Source of the DNA: Pseudomonadota bacterium
GTDB lineage: Bacteria > Pseudomonadota > Alphaproteobacteria > Rhizobiales > Rhizobiaceae
Reading direction: 5' to 3'
DNA length: 13,729 nucleotides
NCBI GenBank assembly: GCA_023422735.1
Contig: JAFAGL010000141.1
Location: 1 to 13,729, forward strand
In this document: positions 1 to 7,513 of the stretch, piece after piece
How positions within the stretch are numbered: the first letter of the stretch is position 1
How the letters are laid out: each line of letters starts with the position of its first letter
Notes under the pieces: generated by a model
Databases searched by the model: none
What the model was told of the DNA's origin: nothing
The model's input: only the letters and a program-made list of their open reading frames with translations
Position numbers and translations under genes: made by a program

Positions 1-465
1 CGGACAGCTCGGATTGCCCGCGAACTCGGCTTCCGCGAGGTGTCGCATGCCGATCATGATGCGCAGTCCCTTGCGGAACTTCTGCTCAAGCGAACCGGAC
101 CGGGTATGCGGATCGCATATTTGTGCGGAACACCGCGCAAACCGGTTGTTGAAAAGATTATGCGTGAATACGGGCGTGATCTGCTTGCGCTCGAAACCTA
201 TCAAACGCGGAGCCTCACTCCGGACGCGCTGGAAGTTGCCGCCAGCTTCGACGCTGAATTCGCCGCTGCGCTGGTGTATTCGCCCTTCAGTGCACGGTTG
301 CTCGCCCAATTCCTGCACGAACAGGGGGGCGAAACTCATCGCACGACGCTTTTCGTGTGCTTGTCACCGGCCATCGCAGAGGCGCTGCCTCAGTCGCTCC
401 GGAGGGTAGTCACGGAGTTTCCGAGCGAAGAAAGCCTGATTCGCACATTGGAAGCGACTTTATAG
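1..465 (+). CDS. hemD: Uroporphyrinogen-III synthase, C-terminal part (5' end outside window)
   Basis: This enzyme cyclises hydroxymethylbilane to uroporphyrinogen III, with inversion of ring D, in cytoplasmic tetrapyrrole (heme, cobalamin) synthesis. The frame is open from base 1 with no start, so the N-terminal part lies upstream; 154 codons remain of a family usually about 230-260 residues long. The visible part carries the weakly conserved HemD C-lobe pattern: an early 'YLCGTPRKP' strand-turn, a 'YQT' strand, 'ALVYSPFSARLL', and a terminal 'LSPAIAEAL...PSEESLIRTL'. HemD sequences diverge strongly, so the call also leans on context: a mitofilin-like gene and hemY follow, as in other alphaproteobacteria. 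An internal GTG at position 40 could be mistaken for a start, but the reading continues in frame before it. The gene ends in TAG, 132 bases before the next start. Confidence 0.85.
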   Translation, partial: RTARIARELGFREVSHADHDAQSLAELLLKRTGPGMRIAYLCGTPRKPVVEKIMREYGRDLLALETYQTRSLTPDALEVAASFDAEFAAALVYSPFSARLLAQFLHEQGGETHRTTLFVCLSPAIAEALPQSLRRVVTEFPSEESLIRTLEATL

Positions 466-494
466 CGCGCTGGGTTTGTCGCGGCGTCCTTGTT

Positions 495-504
495 GGGTTA
501 ACCC
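495..504. repeat. 10-bp perfect palindrome between hemD and the Mic60-like gene
   Basis: GGGTTAACCC reads identically on both strands and is followed by four T residues. It has no loop, so it is not a hairpin terminator. It lies in the 132-base gap 466-597, which holds no gene. The position, about 95 bases before the next start, would fit a protein-binding site, but a 10-bp palindrome can also arise by chance and I see no convincing -35/-10 pair with it. Confidence 0.25.
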
Positions 505-597
505 TTTTCGCAAGACCCTTCTGTTCTATGTGCTTCAATGGCGTCGCAAGCTTTCTCGCGCGCCGGGCAGCGTTGGAAAAAGCGGAGACAGCGAAGC

Positions 598-2220
598 ATG
601 GTGAAAAAGCCCAGCACACGGCACTCAAAAAGCAGCCGCGAGCCCGTCACCATCGATTTGAAAGCCTCGGAATCCAAAAAATCCGATCCCACAAAGACGG
701 CTGCACCTTTTGAAGGTTCTCCCAAAGGCAGTGTGAGTTCGTTCGACGAAGCGCAGAACACCGATCTTTCGGGTCATCCGACTCGCAGCCCCGCACGCCA
801 TGCGGGCGAAACGGTAACCCAGGAAACGGCGGCAGGCGCGGAAAGCAAAGCCACTGCCAGTGTGCGCGGCCCGAATGCATCATCGGCGAAAGCACCTGCT
901 CCGGAAGCTGTGAAAGCTGAGCCATCAAAGGCAGGCAAGGTGCCTGAAAATGACCAAGCCGCTGCGCCCGCGAAAGCCTCGCCTGTGAAGTCCGCGCCAG
1001 CATCCGATTCACGCGTCAAAAGCGCGGTCAGCCCTCCGCCCTCGGCAACAGAAACCGGAAAGACAGCCGCAACAGTGACGCCGTCACCAGCCACCAAATC
1101 TTCGTCCGCTCCGTCTTCTTCCGAGCTGCCCCGTTCCACCGGCGCTTCTTCTGCATCCGTGCCGCCTGCATCCGCCCGTCCCGCAGATTCCTCGCGCAAT
1201 AAGGGCGCGGGTTTTGGTTCCTTGCTGCTGGCCGGCATAGTGGGCGGCGCGATCGTGTTGGGCGGATCATGGCTTCTTGATTCCCTTCGCGGCGTCGAAG
1301 AACCGCTCGTTGCAGCCGGCGGCGCATCTTCTGCGGATGTCGAAAGTCTGCGTGCCGAACTGGCCGAATTGCGTTCGGCGCAGGAAAAAACAGCCGGCAG
1401 CGGCGACAGCTCAGCCCAGATCGAGGAGTTGCGCAGCCAGATCACGGAACTCCAGCAAGGCGGAGGCGAAACTGGCGCGGACGGCGATATTCAGGCCCTG
1501 ACGGAGCGCTTGGATCAATTGACCGCCCAGGTCGAACAAGGTGGGGCGACCGGCGGCGCTTCTGAAAACGCATTGCAACCTTTGAACCAGCGCTTGCAGG
1601 CGCTCGAACAATCGCTGCAAGCAAACGAGCAGGCCGACGGCGACAGCCAGCAGCGTTTCACCCAGTTGCAAAGCGAAATCGAGGCGCTCGGTCAGAAGGT
1701 CGAAGACCGCAGCAATGATCCGCGTTTGGCTTTGGCGATCACCGCGTCGGCGTTGAAAGCCGCGATTGATCGGGGCCAGCCGTTCCAAACCGAGTTTGAT
1801 GCCTATGCCGCCGCTGCGGGCGAAACCAGCGAGGCCGAGAATTTGCGCGATATGGCCGCAACCGGTGTTCCGACACGGGCGGAAATCGCTGCCGAGCTGC
1901 CTGATGCGATCAGCGCGATGCTTTCGGCGGCGCGGCCTGCGCCGGAAAACGGCGTTGTGTCGCGTTTGTGGTCGAGCGCGACCAGCCTGGTGGAAGTCAG
2001 GCCAGTTGGCGCCGATGCTGTGGGAGATGATGCCGGCGCTGTTTTAGCGCGGCTGGAAGCTGCGGTTGAAACAGGCGATTACGCCAAGGCGTCGTCTGAA
2101 TTCGACCGTTTGCCCGAAGCGTCCAAGGCGGCGGGGCAGAATTTCATGTCCAGGGTCCGGGCCCGCCAAACCGCTGACGATCTCGTTGGCAAGGCCATCG
2201 CCGAAGCGCTCAAGGCCTGA
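598..2220 (+). CDS. Mitofilin/Mic60-like inner-membrane protein (COG4223 type)
   Basis: Predicted inner-membrane protein of 540 residues, related to the alphaproteobacterial Mic60 (mitofilin) family, whose members shape the inner membrane and contact the outer membrane. Domains in order: an Ala/Pro/Ser/Lys-rich, probably disordered cytoplasmic region (about 1-200); one transmembrane helix with small-residue GxxxG-like spacing (about 206-228, 'LLLAGIVGGAIVLGGSWLL'); a periplasmic coiled coil rich in Gln/Glu/Leu (about 246-373); and a helical C-terminal domain (about 374-540) with the 'LARLEAAVETGDYAKA' and 'RVRARQTADDL' pattern typical of mitofilin ends. I chose ATG 598 over ATG 538 because GGAG lies 10 bases upstream and the protein then starts 'MVKKPSTRHSKSSREPVTID', the usual family N-terminus. 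It sits in the place of enterobacterial hemX and is separated from hemY by two bases, so translation is probably coupled. Its exact role in heme synthesis is unknown. Confidence 0.85.
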   Translation: MVKKPSTRHSKSSREPVTIDLKASESKKSDPTKTAAPFEGSPKGSVSSFDEAQNTDLSGHPTRSPARHAGETVTQETAAGAESKATASVRGPNASSAKAPAPEAVKAEPSKAGKVPENDQAAAPAKASPVKSAPASDSRVKSAVSPPPSATETGKTAATVTPSPATKSSSAPSSSELPRSTGASSASVPPASARPADSSRNKGAGFGSLLLAGIVGGAIVLGGSWLLDSLRGVEEPLVAAGGASSADVESLRAELAELRSAQEKTAGSGDSSAQIEELRSQITELQQGGGETGADGDIQALTERLDQLTAQVEQGGATGGASENALQPLNQRLQALEQSLQANEQADGDSQQRFTQLQSEIEALGQKVEDRSNDPRLALAITASALKAAIDRGQPFQTEFDAYAAAAGETSEAENLRDMAATGVPTRAEIAAELPDAISAMLSAARPAPENGVVSRLWSSATSLVEVRPVGADAVGDDAGAVLARLEAAVETGDYAKASSEFDRLPEASKAAGQNFMSRVRARQTADDLVGKAIAEALKA

Positions 2221-2222
2221 TC

Positions 2223-3908
2223 ATGATCCGTTTGTTCATTTTTCTGCTCGTTGTTTTCGCTTTCGGCCTGGGCTTCACCTGGCTGGCTGATCGGCCTGGC
2301 GAACTCACAATGGTGTTCGCCGGTCAACAATATCGCGTATCGTTGATGGTTGCCGCCGTTGCCGTGGTCGCGGTTGTGGCTGCGGTCATGCTTGGCTGGT
2401 GGGTGTTGAAAGGTCTGTGGAACAGCCCCTACACCGTGTCGAGATATTTCCGTGTCCGCCGTCGCGACCGTGGCTATCAGGCACTGTCCACAGGCTTGAT
2501 TGCAGCCGGTTCAGGTGATGCGGCGAGAGCTCGCGCGATGCGCAAGCAGGCCGTCAAGCTCATCAGCTCGGATCAGGAACCGCTGGTGTTTTTGCTTGAT
2601 GCGCAAACCGCCATGCTGGAGGGCGATTACAGCGGCGCTCACAAGAAGTTCGAGGCCATGCTGGACGACCCGGAAATGCGGCTTCTGGGCTTGCGTGGAC
2701 TTTATCTGGAAGCTGAGCGCCAAGGCGATCATGCTGCTGCCCGCCATTTTGCCGGCCGGGCCGCCGCCATGGCCCCGCAGTTGACGTGGGCTGCTGACGC
2801 GACGCTGGAAGAAAAGGTTCAGAACGGCGATTGGGACAGCGCGTTGGCGATTGTCGACGCTCAGAAATCCGCCAAGCAGATTGATCGCGATGTCGCGCAT
2901 CGTCGCAAGGCGGTGATGCTGACCGGCAAGGCGATGGCCCTGTTTGATAGCCAGTTCGATCTGGCCAAGGCGACCGCCATCGAAGCCAATCGCTTGTTGC
3001 CGGATTTCGTTCCGGCGGCGGTTCTTGCCGCGCGCGCCTATTTCCGCAATGACGAGCTGCGCCGCGGTTCCAAGATCCTCGAACATGTGTGGAAACGCAG
3101 CCCGCACCCCGAAGTCGCGCAGGCTTATGTTTTTGCGCGGCCCGGCAATTCCACGCATGATCGGTTGCGGCGCGCCCAGAAGCTGCAAACGCTGCGCAGT
3201 AACAATGTCGAATCCGCGCTGGCTGTGGCCCGTGCTGCCTTGGATGCTCGCGAATTCATGCTGGCGCGTGAACAGGCAGAAAGCGCCTTGCGGCTCGAAC
3301 CGCGCGAAAGCGTTTATCTGCTTTTGGCCGATATAGAGGAAGCAGATGTGCGCAATCAGGGCCGCATCCGCGAATATCTCGCCAAGGCGGTGCGGGCGCC
3401 CCGCGATCCGGCCTGGGTGGCCGACAACACCGTTTTCAACGAATGGGCGCCGATTTCGCCGATCAGCGGACGCTTCGATGTGTTTGAATGGAAAACGCCG
3501 GTTGAGCGTGCCGCACCGGTGATCGAAAGCCACGATGACGAAAAACGGGATGCGGATCAGGATTTCGCATCGGTTGCGTTGCCGGTGCCGATGCAATCTG
3601 AGCCGGACACGCAAATCGAGGATGCCGAACTTTTGACGGAGCCAGCCCCGGAGCCTTCCGAACAGCAGGCAGCGACGGAGACGGTCGAGGAGACCGCCAA
3701 GCCGCAATCGCCATCCGCCCCGCTCGACGAGACCGAACCCGCCGTCACGAACGGAAACGGCAAGCAGAATGCTGTCGCCGTGGAGAAAGTCGACGAGGCT
3801 CCCGAGCCGGTCAAGGATGCGGATGAGGATCGGCTGGCGCGTTTGCCGGATGATCCGGGTGTCGATGAAAACGAGAAAAAAGACGCAGCCCGCTTTCGTC
3901 TGTTTTAA
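2223..3908 (+). CDS. hemY: HemY, heme-biosynthesis-associated TPR membrane protein
   Basis: A 561-residue inner-membrane protein of the proteobacterial HemY family (not the protoporphyrinogen oxidase also called HemY in Bacillus). Its biochemical role in late heme synthesis is not settled. The N-terminal HemY domain has two transmembrane helices (about 1-20 and 40-66) and the 'NSPYTVSRYFRVRRRDRGYQAL' joint. TPR-like helical repeats follow (about 95-385). Next comes a conserved segment at about 395-428 with 'DPAWVAD', 'EWAPISPISGRFD' and 'FEWKTP'. Residues from about 430 onward form a long acidic, Glu/Asp/Pro-rich, low-complexity tail ending 'RLPDDPGVDENEKKDAARFRLF', a tail style common in Hyphomicrobiales. 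ATG 2223 starts two bases after the Mic60-like stop, with AAGG about 8 bases upstream inside that gene, so the two are almost certainly translated from one mRNA. Confidence 0.92.
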   Translation: MIRLFIFLLVVFAFGLGFTWLADRPGELTMVFAGQQYRVSLMVAAVAVVAVVAAVMLGWWVLKGLWNSPYTVSRYFRVRRRDRGYQALSTGLIAAGSGDAARARAMRKQAVKLISSDQEPLVFLLDAQTAMLEGDYSGAHKKFEAMLDDPEMRLLGLRGLYLEAERQGDHAAARHFAGRAAAMAPQLTWAADATLEEKVQNGDWDSALAIVDAQKSAKQIDRDVAHRRKAVMLTGKAMALFDSQFDLAKATAIEANRLLPDFVPAAVLAARAYFRNDELRRGSKILEHVWKRSPHPEVAQAYVFARPGNSTHDRLRRAQKLQTLRSNNVESALAVARAALDAREFMLAREQAESALRLEPRESVYLLLADIEEADVRNQGRIREYLAKAVRAPRDPAWVADNTVFNEWAPISPISGRFDVFEWKTPVERAAPVIESHDDEKRDADQDFASVALPVPMQSEPDTQIEDAELLTEPAPEPSEQQAATETVEETAKPQSPSAPLDETEPAVTNGNGKQNAVAVEKVDEAPEPVKDADEDRLARLPDDPGVDENEKKDAARFRLF

Positions 3909-3933
3909 GGCGGGCGGCGCATGAAAGGCGCGC

Positions 3934-4440
3934 ATGTTCGATCGGCTCATATCCTTTTTACAAGGTCTGTCCGACCAGTCCGACCGGACGGAGATCTCCG
4001 AAGACGATCCGCGCGTGGCGGCCACGGCTCTTCTCTTGCATGTGATGGATGCGGACGGCATTCGCAGCGATTCGGAACGTGCGGTTCTGCGGCGCGCGCT
4101 TGAAACGGGTTACGGACTTGACGGCACCGAGCTTGACGCGGTTCTCGATGCCGGCGAACAGGCCGAGCGCGAGGCGATCGACCTTTACGCCTTCACCAGC
4201 GTTTTGAAGCGCAATCTCGACGAAAACGGCCGCATCGAATTCATCGCGCTGATGTGGCAGATCGTTCATGCCGACGGTGAAACTCACGAGCTGGAAGACA
4301 ATATCGTTTGGCGCGTCGCCGAATTGATGGGGGTTGATCGGCGCGTCCGAACCGAGTTGCGCAGTCTTGCAGGCGGGCGTACGCCCACCTTACAGGCCGT
4401 GGCTGACGCGCAAGCGACAGCCGGCGCGGATGAGGACTGA
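3934..4440 (+). CDS. TerB-domain (TerB-like/COG4103 type) protein
   Basis: A 168-residue, acidic, all-helical cytoplasmic protein with one TerB-like domain (about 27-150) and no other domain or membrane segment. Two related acidic patches are visible: 'HVMDADG' (about 36-42, Asp39 and Asp41) and 'HADGETHELED' (about 112-122, Asp114 and Glu116). This paired arrangement is known from TerB folds and is often taken as metal-binding. The stand-alone version is widespread in alphaproteobacteria and has no established function; tellurite resistance should not be inferred because no terZ, terC, terD or terE gene is present. I chose ATG 3934 because AAAGG lies about 5 bases upstream; the ATG at 3921 is in another frame and gives only a short peptide. 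It follows hemY by 25 bases and probably belongs to the same transcript. Confidence 0.85.
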   Translation: MFDRLISFLQGLSDQSDRTEISEDDPRVAATALLLHVMDADGIRSDSERAVLRRALETGYGLDGTELDAVLDAGEQAEREAIDLYAFTSVLKRNLDENGRIEFIALMWQIVHADGETHELEDNIVWRVAELMGVDRRVRTELRSLAGGRTPTLQAVADAQATAGADED

Positions 4441-4518
4441 GGCGATACGGCTTCCCCGGCTCCAGGATGCGCTTTGTTCCTGCTTCCAGGCGCTTTATAG
4501 CGTCGCGCTTAGGCAAAG

Positions 4519-6237
4519 ATGGTGCGGACTATGAAAACGAGAGCGCAAGCGCTGAAGTTGCTGCAATCGGGCCAATCCGGCGATGTTCTGATCGTCGGTG
4601 GCGGAATCAATGGCGTCGGCGTGTTGCGCGATCTCGCAGCTCAGGGCGTGGCAGCCACGCTGGTGGATATGGGCGATTTCGCCAGCGGAACGAGCGCAGC
4701 CCCTTCGCGGCTCATCCATGGTGGCATCCGATATCTGGAACAAGGCGAATTCAAGCTGGTGCGCGAATCGGTGGAAGAGCGCGACCGGCTGCTTTTGAAC
4801 GCCCCGCATCAGGTGAAACCGCTGAAAGTCTGGGTTCCGGCGCTGTCTTGGGCAGGCGGCACGTTGCAGGCTGCGTTGCGCTTTATGCGGTTGGTCAAGG
4901 ATCCCGGCCCGAAGGGCGCCCTGATCCTGAAGTTCGGACTGGCTTTTTTCGACAGCTTCTCGTGGCAACATCGCTCCATGCCAAAACATCGCCTGATCAA
5001 GCGCGACGAAGCTTTGAAAACGCTGCCCGGTTTGACGCCTGAAACACGGATCGTCGCCGAATATTACGACGCCAAAATCGAAAGCCCCGAGCGGCTGACG
5101 ATGGAGCTCGTGGCGGACGCCGAAAAGGATTGCGAAGGGACGCTGGGCGTCAATTATGTCAAGCTTGTCGGCCTCGAAAATGGCGAAGCCGTTTTGTATG
5201 ACGAGATCGGCGACACCACCGTCCGGCGACGCTTCAGGCTGGTGGTCAACTGCGCCGGCGCCTGGATCGATGGCGTCGACGCCAATCTGGGGATCGCCGA
5301 AAGCCTTGTGGGCGGCACACGCGGCTCGCATCTGGTGTTAAACCGGCCCGATCTTTCCGCCGCACTTGGCGAAACCATGCTGTATTTCGAGACTCCAGAT
5401 CATCGAGCATGTCTGATTTACGCACTTGATGATGGTCACGTGTTGCTGGGAACGACGGATCTTCGGACCGAGAAGCCGGATGATCGCGACACGACCGAAG
5501 CCGAGATCGACTATCTGTTCGATGTGCTGCGCTCCGTCATGCCGAATGCCAACTGCACGCGCGACGATATCGCCTTTGCTTATGCCGGGGTGCGACCCCT
5601 GCCGCATACCATGGACGGCGCATCCGGCGCGATCAGTCGCGACCATGTGCTGAAAGTTTATGAGCCGGAAGGCACGCGCGACATGCCGGTGCTGACTTTG
5701 ATCGGCGGTAAATGGACCACTTACCGGGCATGCGCCGAGCAAATCGCCGATGTTGTCTTGAAGCGCATCAGGCAGCCGCGAAAGGTCAAAACGGAAGCGA
5801 TCGCGATCGGGGGCGGCGTTGGCTTTCCCCGTGACGAAAAAGGTGTGTCTCTTTTGATCGAAGGTCTCGCGCAGTCGAGCGGCTTGTCGCGCGATCGGGT
5901 GAGGGTCCTTTTGGATCGTTACGGCACGACGGCGAAGAAGCTCGCTTCCTGGTTGAAGGACAAGGGTGACGACCAGCTCACGGCCGCGCCCGCTTATTCG
6001 CGTCAGGAAATCGCGTGGATCGCCCGCAACGAGCGGGTGGTGCGGCTGGAAGACGTTGTTTTGCGGCGTACGACAATGGGCTTCGAAGGGCTCGCGACGG
6101 AGGCCGCGGTGCGGGAAATCGCTGCCATTCTGTCGGACGAATTGAAGTGGGACGCGACCTTGCGCGACGCTGAAATCGCGTCGCTGATTGAAATTGTCCA
6201 CAAGCGCCACCGCACGCCGGTCGCCGACGCGGCCTAG
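4519..6237 (+). CDS. glpD: FAD-dependent glycerol-3-phosphate dehydrogenase
   Basis: Membrane-associated flavoenzyme that oxidises sn-glycerol 3-phosphate to dihydroxyacetone phosphate and passes electrons to quinone. It is 572 residues, a usual length for bacterial GlpD plus a short tail. The FAD-binding Rossmann motif GGGINGVG is at 27-34 after 'DVLIV'. It is followed by 'SRLIHGGIRYLEQGEF' (about 64-80), 'NCAGAWID' and 'TRGSHLVL' in mid-protein, 'YAGVRPL' (Arg359) and 'GGKWTTYR' (396-403, Lys398). The Arg and Lys in the last two motifs match the substrate-phosphate-binding positions known in GlpD. A helical C-terminal DAO_C domain covers roughly 420-550. ATG 4519 has AGG 8 bases upstream; ATG 4531 is a weaker alternative start costing four residues. 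No glycerol kinase, facilitator or glpR is adjacent. Paralogues acting on erythritol 4-phosphate exist in this order, so substrate identity is likely but not certain. Confidence 0.9.
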   Translation: MVRTMKTRAQALKLLQSGQSGDVLIVGGGINGVGVLRDLAAQGVAATLVDMGDFASGTSAAPSRLIHGGIRYLEQGEFKLVRESVEERDRLLLNAPHQVKPLKVWVPALSWAGGTLQAALRFMRLVKDPGPKGALILKFGLAFFDSFSWQHRSMPKHRLIKRDEALKTLPGLTPETRIVAEYYDAKIESPERLTMELVADAEKDCEGTLGVNYVKLVGLENGEAVLYDEIGDTTVRRRFRLVVNCAGAWIDGVDANLGIAESLVGGTRGSHLVLNRPDLSAALGETMLYFETPDHRACLIYALDDGHVLLGTTDLRTEKPDDRDTTEAEIDYLFDVLRSVMPNANCTRDDIAFAYAGVRPLPHTMDGASGAISRDHVLKVYEPEGTRDMPVLTLIGGKWTTYRACAEQIADVVLKRIRQPRKVKTEAIAIGGGVGFPRDEKGVSLLIEGLAQSSGLSRDRVRVLLDRYGTTAKKLASWLKDKGDDQLTAAPAYSRQEIAWIARNERVVRLEDVVLRRTTMGFEGLATEAAVREIAAILSDELKWDATLRDAEIASLIEIVHKRHRTPVADAA

Positions 6238-6340
6238 CGATCTGGCCTTCTAGCGCGGGCCCTTGATTATCGCCCGTCAGCGAGTTTGGAAAACCGCTAG
6301 GCAATGACGGGGTGGAAGCGGTAATAAGTTGTCTGAAGCT

Positions 6341-6369
6341 GCAAGCAAACAGGCTTGCTGAGTGCTCAG
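6341..6369 (+). promoter_or_regulatory. Two adjacent inverted repeats in the leader of the TRAP binding-protein gene
   Basis: Between glpD and the TRAP gene are two inverted repeats that share one base. GCAAGC (6341-6346) pairs with GCTTGC (6353-6358) across a 6-base loop. CTGAG (6358-6362) pairs with CTCAG (6365-6369) across two bases. The second ends 6 bases before the Shine-Dalgarno. They could be regulator half-sites or a leader hairpin that affects translation. The rest of the gap (6238-6340) holds only a weak CGGGC/GCCCG stem at 6256-6276 just after glpD, with no T-run. Confidence 0.4.
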
Positions 6370-6375
6370 ACACGA

Positions 6376-6383
6376 GGGAGGAA
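6376..6383 (+). promoter_or_regulatory. Strong Shine-Dalgarno of the TRAP binding-protein gene
   Basis: GGGAGGAA ends five bases before ATG 6389. It fixes that start over the upstream in-frame ATG at 6362, which would add nine residues before the twin-arginine signal and lacks a comparable site. Confidence 0.8.
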
Positions 6384-6388
6384 ATACC

Positions 6389-7513
6389 ATGGACCGCCGT
6401 TCATTTTTCCGGAAAGCAGGTGGTGCCGGTGCTGCGGCTGCCACTGCATCCGTTCTGGCCGCGCCCGCGCTTGCGCAGTCGATGCCCAAGATCAACTGGC
6501 GCCTGACGTCAGCCTATCCGAAGAGCCTCGATACGCTTTATGGTTTGAGTGACCATGTGTCGAAGCGGGTGGCGGAAGCCACGGACGGCAATTTCACGCT
6601 TCAGCCTTTTGCTGCGGGCGAAATCGTGCCTGCCTTGCAAGCCATGGATGCCGTTACCAACGGTACGGTGGAATGCGCACACACGTTGTCGTCCTTCGGT
6701 ATCGGCAAGGATCCGACTTTTGCTTTCGATACCTCGCTGCCTTTCGGTTTGAACACGCGCCAGCATATCAGCTGGCTGTATTATGGTGGCGGCCGCGAGC
6801 TCGTGAACGAGTTCATGCGGGACTATAACATTCACGCCATTCCTTCCGGCAATACCGGTGCGCAGATGGGCGGTTGGTATCGCAAGGAGATCAAGTCGCT
6901 GGAGGACCTCAAGGGTCTCAAGATGCGCATTGCCGGTCTTGGCGGCACAATTCTTTCCCGCCTTGGCGTGGTTCCGCAGGTTCTGGGTGGCGGCGACATC
7001 TATCCGTCGCTGGAGCGTGGAACGATCGATGCGGCCGAATTTTCGGGTCCTTATGATGACGAAAAGCTCGGTTTGCAGAAGGTTGCGCCGTTTTATTATT
7101 ATCCCGGCTGGTGGGAGGGAACGGCCAATGTCATGCTCGCCGTCAATCTCGACAAGTGGAACGAACTGCCGAAACCGTATCAGGCAGCCATGGAAGCTGC
7201 GGCTTCGGAGGCAATGGTTCATTGCTTGGCGAAATACGACGCCAACAATCCCGAGGCGCTGTACCGGCTGGTTGGAGCTGGCGCAAAGCTGCGGCCATTC
7301 CCTTCTGACGTGTTGAAGGCTGCGCAGGAGGAATCGCGCAAGCTTTACGGCGAGTACGCTGCCAGCAATCCGAAGTTCAAGAAGTTCTACGACAACTGGC
7401 TGCCTTACACGCAAAAGCAGTATGTCTGGTCGCGCGTGGCGGAATTGCCGTTCGACAGCTTCGCGTCATCACAGGCCCAGGCAGGTCAGCAACAGCAGCC
7501 GGCGCAGGAATAA
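6389..7513 (+). CDS. TRAP transporter solute-binding protein (DctP family, TakP-like), probable 2-oxo-acid binder
   Basis: Periplasmic substrate-binding subunit (P component) of a tripartite ATP-independent transporter, 374 residues. The N-terminus is a twin-arginine signal peptide ('DRRSFFRK' at 2-9, hydrophobic Ala-rich core, likely cleavage after ALA at 27-29). The mature part closely follows TakP of Rhodobacter sphaeroides as I remember it: 'SLDTLYG', 'ATDGNF', 'AGEIVPALQAMDAVTNGTVEC', 'GNTGAQMGGWYRKEI' (Gln159), 'LKMRIAG' (Arg180), 'GGGDIYPSLERGTIDAAEF' (Glu217), 'GPYDDEKLG' and 'YYYPGWWEG'. TakP binds 2-oxo acids with a bound sodium ion; Gln159, Glu217 and Arg180 appear to be the equivalent pocket residues, while the Trp after the Glu is Phe218 here. 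The tail is Gln-rich (about 362-374). No DctQ or DctM membrane subunit gene lies nearby, so this is an orphan P subunit here. A strong terminator follows about 130 bases downstream. Confidence 0.88.
   Translation: MDRRSFFRKAGGAGAAAATASVLAAPALAQSMPKINWRLTSAYPKSLDTLYGLSDHVSKRVAEATDGNFTLQPFAAGEIVPALQAMDAVTNGTVECAHTLSSFGIGKDPTFAFDTSLPFGLNTRQHISWLYYGGGRELVNEFMRDYNIHAIPSGNTGAQMGGWYRKEIKSLEDLKGLKMRIAGLGGTILSRLGVVPQVLGGGDIYPSLERGTIDAAEFSGPYDDEKLGLQKVAPFYYYPGWWEGTANVMLAVNLDKWNELPKPYQAAMEAAASEAMVHCLAKYDANNPEALYRLVGAGAKLRPFPSDVLKAAQEESRKLYGEYAASNPKFKKFYDNWLPYTQKQYVWSRVAELPFDSFASSQAQAGQQQQPAQE

Noticed and set aside
538..597. Upstream ATG at 538 as the start of the Mic60-like protein
   Set aside because: It adds 20 Arg-rich residues foreign to the family and lacks a Shine-Dalgarno, while ATG 598 has GGAG upstream and the usual N-terminal sequence.
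774..1445. 223-codon minus-strand frame opposite the N-terminal half of the Mic60-like gene
   Set aside because: It is the complement of an Ala/Pro/Ser-rich disordered region and has no ribosome site or family features.
2511..4061. 516-codon open frame on the minus strand opposite hemY and the TerB gene
   Set aside because: It lies antisense to two confidently identified genes. Its long Arg/Gly/Leu-rich product fits a frame kept open by high-GC codon bias, and it matches no family I recognise.
3934..4440. Tellurite resistance function for the TerB-domain gene
   Set aside because: The stand-alone domain without terZ/C/D/E neighbours is common and not evidence for tellurite resistance.
5338..6210. 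290-codon minus-strand frame opposite glpD
   Set aside because: It is antisense to the conserved C-terminal half of glpD and shows no recognisable domain.
6256..6276. CGGGC/GCCCG stem as a glpD terminator
   Set aside because: There are only five pairs, an 11-base loop and no following T-run.
6509..7414. 301-codon minus-strand frame opposite the TRAP binding protein
   Set aside because: It is antisense to a gene with a clear signal peptide and family motifs, and has no independent support.
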